From: Kitasatospora sp. MAA19
GTDB lineage: Bacteria > Actinomycetota > Actinomycetes > Streptomycetales > Streptomycetaceae
Direction: 5' to 3'
Length of the DNA stretch: 64,000 bases
NCBI RefSeq assembly: GCF_029894125.1
Contig: NZ_JARXYZ010000002.1
Coordinates: forward strand, 62,001 to 126,000
Part shown: positions 36,539 to 44,284 of the stretch, piece by piece
Numbering within the stretch: the first letter of the stretch is position 1
Layout of the letters: each line of letters opens with the position of its first letter
Made by a program: the position numbers and the translations under genes
Notes under the pieces: model-generated
The model's input: only the letters and a program-made list of their open reading frames with translations
Told to the model about the DNA's origin: nothing
Database searches by the model: none

Positions 36539-37282
36539 TCAACGCCCGGTGGGGAGGTTGGCCCCGCCCGTGCAGTCGAACACCACGCCCGTCACGAAGG
36601 TGTTGGCGGCGAGCAGGTGGATCACCCGCGCGACGTCCTCGGCCCGGCCGACCCGGCCGACCGGGGTGGTGGCGGCGAGGCCCTCGAACAGCGCCGTCCG
36701 CTGCTCCACCGGGACGCGGTCCCACCACGGGGTGTCGATGACGCCGGGCGAGACGGCGTTGATCCGCAGCGGGGCGAGTTCGACGGCCAGCGGCGGGACC
36801 ATCGCCTCCAGCGCACCGTTGATGGCGGCCAGTCCGGCGGTGCCGGGGATGGCGGCGCGGGCGGAGGCGGCGGTGATCAGCGTGACGGATCCGTCCGACC
36901 GCAGGTGCGGCAGGGCCGCCTGCAGGACGCGGACCTGCGGCCAGAACTTGGCGTCGAACCCGGTCGCGAGGTCGGCCAGGTCGAGCTGGGCGAACGGGCC
37001 GCTGCCGGCCGCGCCGCTGACGGCGACGACCAGGTGGTCGACGGTGCCGGCCTGAGCGAAGAAGGCGGCGACGGCCTCGGGGTCGGCGGCGTCCAACCGG
37101 TAGCCGCTGGTCCTGCCGCCGATCCGGGCGACGGCGGCGTCCAGCCGGTCCCGGTCGCGGCCGGTGACCACGACCTCGGCGCCGTCCGCGGCGAAGGCGG
37201 CGGCCGCGGCCTCGCCGATGCCCGAGCTGCCGCCCATCACGACGACGTGCCGACCGGTGAAGAGGTTTGACGTAGTGCTCAT
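36539..37282 (-). CDS. Atypical SDR family protein
   Basis: This 247-residue Rossmann protein has the cofactor motif GGSSGIGEAAAAAF and VTGRDRDRLD, suggesting NADP use, and a SPGVIDTPWW loop. At the catalytic position the sequence is TAGLAAINGALEAM, where Tyr and Lys of YxxxK are Leu and Asn. Either catalysis is altered or the protein acts as a binder. It is divergent from a TetR regulator at 37392, with tandem operators between them, and is the likely target gene. Confidence 0.88.
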   Translation of the reverse strand: MSTTSNLFTGRHVVVMGGSSGIGEAAAAAFAADGAEVVVTGRDRDRLDAAVARIGGRTSGYRLDAADPEAVAAFFAQAGTVDHLVVAVSGAAGSGPFAQLDLADLATGFDAKFWPQVRVLQAALPHLRSDGSVTLITAASARAAIPGTAGLAAINGALEAMVPPLAVELAPLRINAVSPGVIDTPWWDRVPVEQRTALFEGLAATTPVGRVGRAEDVARVIHLLAANTFVTGVVFDCTGGANLPTGR

Positions 37283-37303
37283 GGTGGCGCGTCCTTCATA
37301 TTG

Positions 37304-37352
37304 TCGAGACCGCTAGTTCCGGTAATGATGTTTATCGAGACTGCTAGTCTTG
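37304..37352. promoter_or_regulatory. Tandem TetR operators
   Basis: TCGAGAC(C/T)GCTAGT occurs at 37304-37317 and 37335-37348. The second copy is part of a near-palindrome CGAGACT-GCT-AGTCTTG (37336-37352). The sites lie between the divergent SDR and TetR genes. Confidence 0.7.
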
Positions 37353-37391
37353 TCAAGTGGGGACAGCGAAAGCGCAGACGAAGGGAACGTC

Positions 37392-38006
37392 ATGACGGCG
37401 AACGACCACCCCCAGAGCTCTCCGGACAGCCCGACCCGCCCGCACACCGGACGCCGCCGCAACGAGGCCGCCCACCAGGCGATCCTCGACGCCGCCCTGC
37501 ACCTGCTCGCCGAGTCGGACGGCACGCCCGTCACCATCGACGCCATCGCCCGCACCGCCGGCGTCGGCAAGCAGACCGTCTACCGCTGGTGGCCCTCCAA
37601 GGGCGCCGTCCTGCTCGACGCCCTCACCGACCGCGCCGACCAGGACGTCCCCGGCCCCGACACCGGCGCCCTGCGCATCGACCTGCGCGCCTTCATCACC
37701 ACCACCTTCGACGGCGCCCAACGCGGCGCCACCGCCCCGGCCCTGCGCACCCTCGTCCGCGAAGCCGCCCGCGACCCCCACCTCGCCGACCTCATGCAGA
37801 CCTTCACCGCCGCCCGCCGCACCACCCTGCGCGACCTCCTCACCCGCGGCCGCGAACGCGGCGAACTCGCCGAGGACACCGACCTCGACCTGATCGTGGA
37901 CCAGATCTACGGCGTCTTCTGGTACCGCTTCCTCCTCGGCCACGCCCCCCTGGACGCCACCGTGGCCGACCGACTCACCGAATCCCTGGTCGCCGGGAAC
38001 GACTGA
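37392..38006 (+). CDS. TetR family transcriptional regulator
   Basis: This 204-residue regulator has a TetR N-terminal domain (AAHQAILDAALHLLAE, TIDAIARTAGVGKQTVYRWW) and a C-terminal ligand domain of the TetR_C_11-like type (FITTTFDGAQRG, IVDQIYGVFWYRFLLGHAPL). ATG 37392 has GAAGGGAA upstream; the frame is open 14 codons further back. It should repress itself and the divergent SDR gene through the repeats at 37304-37352. The ligand is unknown. Confidence 0.92.
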   Translation: MTANDHPQSSPDSPTRPHTGRRRNEAAHQAILDAALHLLAESDGTPVTIDAIARTAGVGKQTVYRWWPSKGAVLLDALTDRADQDVPGPDTGALRIDLRAFITTTFDGAQRGATAPALRTLVREAARDPHLADLMQTFTAARRTTLRDLLTRGRERGELAEDTDLDLIVDQIYGVFWYRFLLGHAPLDATVADRLTESLVAGND

Positions 38007-38021
38007 CGCCGTGACCGGCGA

Positions 38022-38057
38022 CGTTCGCCGGGTGGCGCAACGACGACCCGGCGAACG
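38022..38057 (+). terminator. Terminator after the TetR gene
   Basis: CGTTCGCCGGGT (38022-38033) pairs perfectly with ACCCGGCGAACG (38046-38057) around a 12-nt loop, 15 bp after the stop codon. Confidence 0.8.
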
Positions 38058-38115
38058 TGCGCGGCCACGGCTCCGGCCACAGCCATCCACTCTCCGGCCG
38101 GGCCTGGCGGGAACG

Positions 38116-38129
38116 TATATCGCGATATA
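38116..38129. promoter_or_regulatory. TATATCGCGATATA palindrome
   Basis: A perfect 14-bp AT-rich palindrome in a GC-rich genome, 68 bp before the DUF1707 gene. It resembles operators of PadR-like repressors; no PadR gene is present in the window. Confidence 0.6.
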
Positions 38130-38197
38130 GCGTTAGTTCCCATCCGCGCCGCTGACCCCATCGCGCGAAGACCTTCGTCAAGCTCAGGACGGGAAGT

Positions 38198-38851
38198 ATG
38201 TCGCGAGAGCTCTCGCCCGCCGGAAAGCGCACTGGCCGCAGCTCGCAGCCCGAGCTGCGGGCCTCTCATGCGGACCGGGATCGGGTGGCCGACCTGCTGT
38301 GTGTCGCGGCGGGCGACGGCCGACTGACCGCGGACGAACTGGACCAGCGCCTGGAGGCCGCCCTGTCGGCGCGGACGGTCCGCGAGCTGACCGAACTCAC
38401 CGCCGACCTGCCGCCCGCGTCGGCCTTGGCCGGTGGGGTCGTGGCGGAGGCCAAGGACGTCCTGCGGATCGACCGCAAGTTCAGTGCGGTCGAGCGGGTG
38501 GGGCACTGGGTGGTGCCGCGACGGCTGGAGCTCTCCGTGGAGTGGTGCGAGGTGACACTCGATTTCACGCAGGCGGTGATCACACACGACACCTTGCAGA
38601 TCGACCTGGACATGCGCGGCAAGAACCTGACGCTGATCGTCAAACCGGGCATCGTGGTCGATCCCGACGCCCTGAATCTGGAGTTCAGCAAGGTCAAGAA
38701 CCACCAGGCCCCGACCCCCGGTACGCCGATCGCACTGCGAGTGGAACTGCTCGGCAAGAAGAGCTTCGGTCGCGTCGTCGTGCGGAAGCCGCGGAGGACG
38801 GCCGGCCAGTGGCTGCTGAGGAAGCGCACGGCCCTGCCCGCCGGCGACTGA
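38198..38851 (+). CDS. DUF1707 domain protein
   Basis: This 217-residue protein begins with a DUF1707 domain (LRASHADRDRVADLLCVAAG, then GRLTADELDQRLEAAL and ELTADLP). A beta-rich C-terminal domain of the LiaF/DUF4097-like kind follows (VEWCEVTLDFTQAV, IDLDMRGKNLTLIVKPG). Unlike many DUF1707 proteins it lacks transmembrane helices. Such proteins are associated with envelope-stress regulation, but no direct activity is known. The palindrome at 38116 suggests repressor control. A terminator at 39009 lies between it and the convergent TetR gene. Confidence 0.85.
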   Translation: MSRELSPAGKRTGRSSQPELRASHADRDRVADLLCVAAGDGRLTADELDQRLEAALSARTVRELTELTADLPPASALAGGVVAEAKDVLRIDRKFSAVERVGHWVVPRRLELSVEWCEVTLDFTQAVITHDTLQIDLDMRGKNLTLIVKPGIVVDPDALNLEFSKVKNHQAPTPGTPIALRVELLGKKSFGRVVVRKPRRTAGQWLLRKRTALPAGD

Positions 38852-39008
38852 CCTGCCCTGTCCAACCGCATCCGGCAGGCGAACGGGCGCGGCGGCGGGC
38901 TTGCCCGATCCAGGCCGTCCGCCGGAAGGAGCCGTGCGAAGGCGGGGCGGCGGGCCTCGTCCTTGTCGCGCCGGCGCGAAGTACCGCTCGCCCGTCACCG
39001 TCTCCCGG

Positions 39009-39035
39009 CCCGGCGCGGAGCCGCCCCGCGCCGGG
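39009..39035. terminator. Bidirectional terminator
   Basis: CCCGGCGCGG (39009-39018) pairs with CCGCGCCGGG (39026-39035) around a 7-nt loop, directly beside the stop codon of the minus-strand TetR gene. It also terminates the DUF1707 transcript. Confidence 0.75.
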
Positions 39036-39037
39036 CG

Positions 39038-39643
39038 TCACCCCGGGGCTTGGCCGGCGTCCTCCCCGCGGCGTCGGACCAGCGGGAGGTAGACCTCGTC
39101 GACGATCTCGACGAGGACGTCGTCGGGCGCGCTCGGCACGCCGCGCACCACGAACTCGTTGCGCAGCAGCACCACCGCCACCGTCGCGACCCTCGGGTGG
39201 AGCACCTCGGGGGCGGCCTCCCCCCGGGCGACCGCGCGGCCCAGAACGGTGAGCCAGGGCGCGGCCGCGGCATCGCCGGACTGGTCCTGGAGCTGTGCCA
39301 GGAACTCCGTCGCGCCGCCGGCCGCGACCAGGAGGTCACGCAGGATCGCGCCGAGCGGGGAGCTCCAGTGCCGGTTCGCCTGACGCAGCAACTCCAGGGC
39401 GTCGCCGCGTAGTTCGCCGGTGTCGGGGAGCGGGACGGCGGTGGCCAGCTGCTTGTAGGCGGCGATGCCGAGGGCCAGGCGGTTCGGCCAGCGGCGGTAG
39501 ATCGCGTTCTTGTTGGTGCCGGCGCGGGCGGCGACCTTGTCCATGGTCAGCCCGGCGAATCCGGACTCGGTGAGCTCCGCCACCGCCGCCTGCAGGATCG
39601 CCTCCTCCAGTGCCGCCCCGCGTCGCCGTGTCTGCCCGGCCAT
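39038..39643 (-). CDS. TetR family transcriptional regulator
   Basis: This 201-residue regulator has a TetR helix-turn-helix (LEEAILQAAVAELTESGF, MDKVAARAGTNKNAIYRRW) and a C-terminal domain with HWSSPLGAILRDLLVAAGG and a VLLRNEFVVRG segment. MAGQTRRRG at 39643 is chosen as the start; the frame stays open 21 codons upstream. It is divergent from the TIM-barrel gene at 39775, with a GGTAC/GTACC dyad between them that probably serves as its operator. Confidence 0.9.
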   Translation of the reverse strand: MAGQTRRRGAALEEAILQAAVAELTESGFAGLTMDKVAARAGTNKNAIYRRWPNRLALGIAAYKQLATAVPLPDTGELRGDALELLRQANRHWSSPLGAILRDLLVAAGGATEFLAQLQDQSGDAAAAPWLTVLGRAVARGEAAPEVLHPRVATVAVVLLRNEFVVRGVPSAPDDVLVEIVDEVYLPLVRRRGEDAGQAPG

Positions 39644-39726
39644 GGACCTCGTCCCGTCCCGTCCCGCCCATCGATACCGCCCGTACCCTCCCATCCTTCT
39701 TGCCATCCGCGATCCACGGCAACTAG

Positions 39727-39741
39727 GGTACTTTTCGTACC
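39727..39741. promoter_or_regulatory. GGTAC-N5-GTACC operator
   Basis: A perfect 5-bp inverted repeat with a 5-nt centre lies in the short gap between the divergent TetR and TIM-barrel genes, 34 bp before the latter's start. Confidence 0.6.
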
Positions 39742-39774
39742 GTATTCGCCAGCCCCACAGGAAGGCAGGAGACC

Positions 39775-40797
39775 GTGCGCACCAAAGGCATCAGTTACGA
39801 CACCGGATTCGTGAGGAACGGGTCGTACTCTCGTACGCGGTTTGACCCGAAGGAGGTCGAACGCGAACTGCGCATCATCCGCGACGACCTGCACTGCAAC
39901 GCGGTCCGCATCATGGGCGGCGATCCCGACCGGATCGAGCGCGCCGCCGGATCCGCCGCCGACCTCGGCCTGGAGGTCTGGTTCTCCCCCTACCCGCTGG
40001 AGCTCGCCGCCGAGGAGATGCTGGCGCTGTTCGCCGACTGCGCAGAGCGGGCGGAACGGCTGCGGCGGCGCGGGGCCGAGGTGGTGTTCGTCGCGGGGGC
40101 CGAACTCAGCCTGATGAACCCGGGGTTCCTGCCCGGCGACAGCACGGAGGAACGCGTCGCCCTGCTCGGCCGGCCCGAGCTCGTGCGCGAACACGTCGGC
40201 GCGGTCAGCGGCCGGGTCAACGAGTTCCTCGGCAAGGCTGTGGCAACCGTCCGCGAACACTTCGGCGGGCGCGTCACCTACGCCGCCGTGCCGCTGGAGC
40301 GCGTCGACTGGGCGCCGTTCGACCTCGTCTCCCTCGACCTCTACCGCTCCGCCGAGATCGCCGACCGCTTCGCCGACGGCGTCCGCGACCTGACCGCGCA
40401 GGGAAAGCCGGTCGCCATCACCGAGTTCGGCTCCGCCGGCTACCGCGGCGCGGGCGACCGGGGCGCGCTCGGCCTGGACATCGTCGAATACGCCCCCGAG
40501 GGCCCCGTCCGCCTGAACGGCAACTACGAGCGCGACGAGGCCGGCCAGGCCGACTACCTGCGCGAGCTCCTGGAGGCCTTCGACGCCGGCGGCATCGACG
40601 CCACCTTCGTCTTCACCTTCGCCCTCCACGACCACGTGCACCGCCCCGACGGCGACCCCCGCGACGACCTCGACCTCGCCAGCTACGGCATCGTCAAGGT
40701 CTACGAGGACCGCCGCCCCGGATCGGTCTACCCTGACCTCCCCTGGGACCCCAAGCAGGCCTTCACCACCCTCGCCGACTACCACCACAACCACTGA
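39775..40797 (+). CDS. Glycosidase-like TIM-barrel protein of unknown function
   Basis: This 340-residue cytosolic protein starts at GTG with the conserved KGISYDTGF. It continues with HCNAVRIMGGDPDRIERAA, a GLEVWFSPYP strand, FVAGAELSLMNPGF and an ITEFGSAGYRGAGDRG block where a Glu sits at a barrel strand end, as in family A glycosidases. Similar actinobacterial proteins are sometimes labelled abortive infection proteins, with no basis visible here. It appears to be controlled by the divergent TetR. The substrate is unknown. Confidence 0.75.
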   Translation: MRTKGISYDTGFVRNGSYSRTRFDPKEVERELRIIRDDLHCNAVRIMGGDPDRIERAAGSAADLGLEVWFSPYPLELAAEEMLALFADCAERAERLRRRGAEVVFVAGAELSLMNPGFLPGDSTEERVALLGRPELVREHVGAVSGRVNEFLGKAVATVREHFGGRVTYAAVPLERVDWAPFDLVSLDLYRSAEIADRFADGVRDLTAQGKPVAITEFGSAGYRGAGDRGALGLDIVEYAPEGPVRLNGNYERDEAGQADYLRELLEAFDAGGIDATFVFTFALHDHVHRPDGDPRDDLDLASYGIVKVYEDRRPGSVYPDLPWDPKQAFTTLADYHHNH

Positions 40798-40892
40798 CCC
40801 GCCCGCGCGGCCCGCGCCTCGGGCAAAAATATGCAGACCGATCTACTGATTCTTCCGAGTTCGCGCCGGCTGCTGCCCCCTCGTGCGCCCGT

Positions 40893-40925
40893 GCGCAGGA
40901 AGTCGGCCGGCCCGACTTCCTGCGC
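40893..40925 (+). terminator. Hairpin downstream of the TIM-barrel gene
   Basis: GCGCAGGAAGTCGG (40893-40906) pairs perfectly with CCGACTTCCTGCGC (40912-40925) around a 5-nt loop. It lies about 95 bp after the stop codon and directly before the methyltransferase remnant, so it could be a terminator or a rearrangement scar. Confidence 0.55.
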
Positions 40926-40929
40926 AGGA

Positions 40930-41032
40930 TACGACGCCGGGCGCCCGGGGTACGCGGACGCGCTGGTCGCGGAAGTACCGGCGTACGCGGGACCGGGCGA
41001 CGGCGCGGCTCTGGAGATCGGCGCGGGGACCT
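40930..41032 (+). pseudogene. Fragment of a class I SAM methyltransferase
   Basis: The frame encodes YDAGRPGYADALVAEVPAYA followed by a GDGAALEIGAGT segment, matching the N-terminus and SAM-binding motif I of class I methyltransferases. Similarity stops right after GAGT, and no start codon in a sensible context or later motif exists. It is a truncated remnant. The region up to 41180 has no other recognisable gene. Confidence 0.65.
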
Positions 41033-41180
41033 CGCACCGGGGGAGCCCTGCGCGAACTGTCAGGACCGGCAAGGATGTCCGGTGCGTAGGATCTTCTACC
41101 CGCTGAACCGCCCCACCGGCCGTACCTCGCCGATCGGAGAGGAACGGGCCGACTACTGGCCACCGCCTCACCCGTTCACC

Positions 41181-41215
41181 CGCCGCCGGACCGGCCGAAA
41201 GCCGGTCCGGCGGCG
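41181..41215. terminator. Strong GC terminator
   Basis: A 15-bp perfect stem (41181-41195 with 41201-41215) closes a CGAAA loop. It is not clearly attached to an intact gene and may be what is left of the gene that carried the methyltransferase fragment. Confidence 0.75.
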
Positions 41216-41313
41216 TTCCCCTGAAGCTCGCCCTAGGTGCTGTTCGGGGTTCGGATCTAGGTGAAGACAAGCGTTCCCGTTCGGCTGGTTTGACCACCTG
41301 TTAGCGTGCGCGG

Positions 41314-41853
41314 ATGGAAGATCTGGGAACCGTCGCTTGGCCGCCTGAGCCGATCAGGACCGAGAGGCTCGTGCTCCGTGAGCCCGAGCCCCGGGACCGT
41401 GCGGCGTTCATCGAGCTGCTCGCCTCGCCAGAGGTGCACACCTACCTCGGCGGCCCCCGGCCGCGTGACGAGCTTGAGCGCGAGATGTCCGGGGTGCCCG
41501 AGCGTTGGCCCGGGAGCTTCGTCGTTGATCTCGACGGATCGATGATCGGCCAGATCCTGCTCAGGAGAGCAACGGGGCACCGTCGCCCGGCTGTCGCGGG
41601 GAAGGTCGATCTCGGCTACCTGTTCCTGCCGCGGGCGTGGGGATTCGGGTATGCCGCCGAGGCGTGTGCGGCGGCACTCGGCTGGTTTGCCGGCGCGCTT
41701 CCCGGCGAGCCGGTGGCGCTCGCCACCCAGACCGCCAACGTCGGCTCGATGCGCCTCGCGGCGAAGCTGGGGTTCACCGAGGTGGAGCGGTTCGAGGCCT
41801 GGGGCGCCGAGCAGTGGCTCGGCATGTGGTCTCCGGTCACGCCGGCCAGTTGA
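41314..41853 (+). CDS. GNAT family N-acetyltransferase (RimJ-like)
   Basis: This 179-residue protein has the RimJ/RimL features TERLVLREPEPRDRAAFIEL, SPEVHTYLGGPRP, a DLGYLFLPRAWGFGYAAEA acetyl-CoA region and a final NVGSMRLAAKLGFTEVERFEAWG block. The codon usage is a little less GC-biased than its neighbours. It sits between two gene remnants, suggesting an unstable insertion region. The substrate is unknown. Confidence 0.88.
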   Translation: MEDLGTVAWPPEPIRTERLVLREPEPRDRAAFIELLASPEVHTYLGGPRPRDELEREMSGVPERWPGSFVVDLDGSMIGQILLRRATGHRRPAVAGKVDLGYLFLPRAWGFGYAAEACAAALGWFAGALPGEPVALATQTANVGSMRLAAKLGFTEVERFEAWGAEQWLGMWSPVTPAS

Positions 41854-41920
41854 GTTCGCGACGGAACCGCACTCGCCTACACGCGCGAGCGGTCTGCAAT
41901 CGCGACTTGTCCGCCCGCGC

Positions 41921-42064
41921 GGCAGGCTGACTACCAAGACCCACGTCGCGGTTGAGCGCCGCTGTCGTCCGCTGTGCTTCATCCTCACTCCCGGACAGGC
42001 GGCCGACAGCCCGCGCTTCGTCCCGGTCGTCGAGCTCAGCAAGGTCCGCGGGGCGGCCGGCCGG
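41921..42064 (+). pseudogene. IS5-family transposase remnant
   Basis: The frame encodes GRLTTKTHVAVERRCRPLCF followed by ILTPGQAADSPRFVPVVEL, the well-known block around the first catalytic region of IS5-group transposases (GGLTTKIHLAVD, LTPGQ). The fragment ends where the peptide deformylase gene begins on the other strand. No inverted repeats or remaining transposase domains are seen, so it is a scar of a lost element. Confidence 0.75.
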
Positions 42065-42661
42065 CTACCGCACCGACGCCCGGGTGGCCCGAGTGGCCCG
42101 GGTGGCCCGCTGGGCGAGGACGCGTTCCCGGCGCTCGGCGGTCTGCCGCAGGACGTCCTTGCGGTCCCGGCCGGACAGCCGGTCGAGGTACAGCCGGCCG
42201 CCCAGGTGGTCGGTCTCGTGCTGGAGGCAGCGGGCGAAGTACCCGGCCCCCTCGATGGTGACGGCGGTGCCGTGCTGGTCGAAGCCGTGCACCACCGTCC
42301 GGTCCGGGCGGGCCAGTTCGGTGCTGGCGCCGGGCACGGAGAGGCAGCCCTCGGTGTCCTCGATCAGCCGGCGGCCGGGCTTTCGCGGCTCGACGACCGG
42401 GTTGAGCACGTGACCGACGTGCCGGACGCCCCGGTCGTCGCGGCAGTCGTAGACGAAGAGGCTCAGGTCCACGTCCACCTGGTTGGCCGCGAGCCCGCAG
42501 CCGTCGGCGACGTGCATGGTGGCGACCATGTCCTCGATGAGGCGGGCCAGTTGCCCGCTGCCGAAGTCCGCCTCGGTCGCCGGGCGGCAGGTGCGGCGGA
42601 GGATCTCCTCCCCCACCTCGGTGATCCGCAGGATGGTCGGGCGTTCACGCGGCTCGGACAT
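42065..42661 (-). CDS. def: Peptide deformylase
   Basis: This 198-residue metalloenzyme has all three deformylase motifs: GCGLAANQ (residues 54-61), EGCLS with the metal-ligand Cys, and QHETDH with the two His ligands and the catalytic Glu. It removes the formyl group from nascent protein N-termini. The C-terminus ends in RATRATRASVR, encoded by a short repeat. Divergent to it is a small helix-turn-helix gene, and two identical palindromes lie between them. A dedicated regulator suggests an accessory copy, perhaps an inhibitor-resistant deformylase, rather than the housekeeping gene. ATG 42661 is the start. Confidence 0.93.
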   Translation of the reverse strand: MSEPRERPTILRITEVGEEILRRTCRPATEADFGSGQLARLIEDMVATMHVADGCGLAANQVDVDLSLFVYDCRDDRGVRHVGHVLNPVVEPRKPGRRLIEDTEGCLSVPGASTELARPDRTVVHGFDQHGTAVTIEGAGYFARCLQHETDHLGGRLYLDRLSGRDRKDVLRQTAERRERVLAQRATRATRATRASVR

Positions 42662-42710
42662 CGGCGCTCCCTCGTCGACTGGATGACGTCCTGTCATCTC
42701 CTTGTCATCG

Positions 42711-42739
42711 ACTTTGCAAAGTAGCAGACTTTGCAAAGT
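42711..42739. promoter_or_regulatory. Twin ACTTTGCAAAGT operators
   Basis: The perfect 12-bp palindrome ACTTTGCAAAGT occurs at 42711-42722 and 42728-42739, 17 bp centre to centre. The second copy overlaps the GTG start of the helix-turn-helix gene. The pair lies between that gene and the divergent deformylase gene. Confidence 0.8.
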
Positions 42740-43298
42740 GACCGAAGACCTCACCGAACCCGCCACCGGCGCCCTCCCCCGGCACCCGGTGCGCACCGCC
42801 CTCCTCGGTCTCCTCGCCGAGACCGCCGCGCTCACCTCCACCGAGGCCGCCGCCCGGCTCGGCTACAGCTCGGGCCTGTGCTCCTTCCACCTCCGGCAGC
42901 TGGCCCGCCACGGCCTGATCGAGGAGGCCCCGGCCACCGACGCCCGCGCCCGCCCCTGGCGGCTGCCGCAGGCGCCGCAGCAGTCGCAGCAGTCGCAGCT
43001 GCCCCACCAGGCCACCGGGGAGGACGAGTTCGGCGAACTCGCACGCGGCCTGGAGGACGAGAGCTATCAGCGCTGGCTCGCCCACCGCGACCAGGCCCCG
43101 GCGGACTGGCGACAGGACGAGGCGTTCAGCACCGTCCTCTACCTGACGCCCGCCGAACTGGCCGCCGTCGGCGAGGCCGTCCGCCAGGTGCTCGCCCGCT
43201 ACCGCGACCGCGAGACCGACCCGGCCCACCGCCCCGCCGACGCGCGCCCGGTCGCCGCCGTGGCCCGCCTCTTCCCGCTCCTCCCGGACGAGCGGTAG
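42738..43298 (+). CDS. Winged-helix (ArsR-like) transcriptional regulator
   Basis: This 186-residue protein has an N-terminal winged-helix domain (HPVRTALLGLLAETAALTST, then EAAARLGYSSGLCSFHLRQL and ARHGLIEEA). A C-terminal region follows with EDESYQRWLAHRDQAPADW and FSTVLYLTPAELAAVGEAVR, as in related Streptomyces regulators. The start is GTG 42738, lying in the downstream palindrome with no Shine-Dalgarno sequence, so translation may be leaderless. It probably represses itself and the divergent deformylase. Confidence 0.85.
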   Translation: MTEDLTEPATGALPRHPVRTALLGLLAETAALTSTEAAARLGYSSGLCSFHLRQLARHGLIEEAPATDARARPWRLPQAPQQSQQSQLPHQATGEDEFGELARGLEDESYQRWLAHRDQAPADWRQDEAFSTVLYLTPAELAAVGEAVRQVLARYRDRETDPAHRPADARPVAAVARLFPLLPDER

Positions 43299-43474
43299 CA
43301 GGCGGCGCCCGTCGGCCGATGGGGCCGGCGGGAGTCGACAGGAGCCGGTGGGAGCCGACTCGCACGGCCGGCGGCAGACGGCCGGCACCCCGATCCACCA
43401 GGGGGTGGGCCCCCGCACCGGGTGCCGGGAATAACCGCTGGCGCCCCGGGCCCTCGACCGGCAGGCTGGCCCGC

Positions 43475-44284
43475 ATGCACGTCACAGGCCCGCTCTGCAC
43501 CCGCCGGTCCCTCGCCGCCGAGCTGCGCGCCGCCGGGGTCGAGCCCGGCGGCACGCTGCTCGTGCACTCCTCGCTCAGCTCCCTCGGCTGGGTCTCCGGC
43601 GGGGCGGTCGCCGTCGTCCAGGCCCTGCTGGACGTCCTCGGGCCGACCGGGACCCTCGCCGTACCGACGCACACCGGGGACAACTCCGACCCCGCCGAGT
43701 GGAGCAACCCGCCGGTGCCGCCCGAGTGGTGGCCCGACATCCGGGCGTCCTGGCCCGGGTTCGACCCCCGGGTGAGCCCCTCGCTCGGGATGGGCGCCGT
43801 CCCCGAGACCGCCCGAACCTGGCCCGGCGCCCTGCGCAGCACGCACCCCCAGACGTCCTTCGCCGCGCTCGGCCCGGGCGCCGTCGAGATCACCGACGGG
43901 CACGCCCTGGACTGCCGGCTGGGCGAGGCCAGCCCGCTCGCCCGGCTGGAGGACCGCGACGCCCACGTCCTGCTGCTGGGCGTCGACTTCGGCTCCTGCA
44001 CCTGCTTCCACCTGGCCGAGTACCGGGTGCCGGGCCCGAGCGAGGAGTGCGCGTTCGCCGCCGTGACGCCCGAAGGCCGGCAACGGCTCACGGTCGAGGA
44101 CCGGACCATCGACGCGGGCGACTTCACCGAGCTCGGCGCCGCGTTCGAGGCCGAGCGGCCGGAGGCCGTCCGGCACGGCACGGTCGGCGCCGCCGCCACC
44201 CGGCTCTTTCGCCTCCGGGACGCCGTCGCGTACGCGCAGCGCTGGCTGCCCGAGCACCGGCCCCAAGGGCTGCCCCGTACGTGA
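43475..44284 (+). CDS. Aminoglycoside N(3)-acetyltransferase family protein
   Basis: This 269-residue protein matches the AAC(3)/YokD fold: GGTLLVHSSLSSLGWVSGG, GPTGTLAVPTHTGDNSDP, RSTHPQTSFAALGPGA with the conserved His/Pro, and DFGSCTCFHLAEYRVPG. The family acetylates the 3-amino group of aminoglycosides or related cell-wall and antibiotic amines using acetyl-CoA. The start at 43475 gives the standard N-terminus. There is no linked aminoglycoside pathway, so its natural substrate is uncertain. Confidence 0.88.
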   Translation: MHVTGPLCTRRSLAAELRAAGVEPGGTLLVHSSLSSLGWVSGGAVAVVQALLDVLGPTGTLAVPTHTGDNSDPAEWSNPPVPPEWWPDIRASWPGFDPRVSPSLGMGAVPETARTWPGALRSTHPQTSFAALGPGAVEITDGHALDCRLGEASPLARLEDRDAHVLLLGVDFGSCTCFHLAEYRVPGPSEECAFAAVTPEGRQRLTVEDRTIDAGDFTELGAAFEAERPEAVRHGTVGAAATRLFRLRDAVAYAQRWLPEHRPQGLPRT

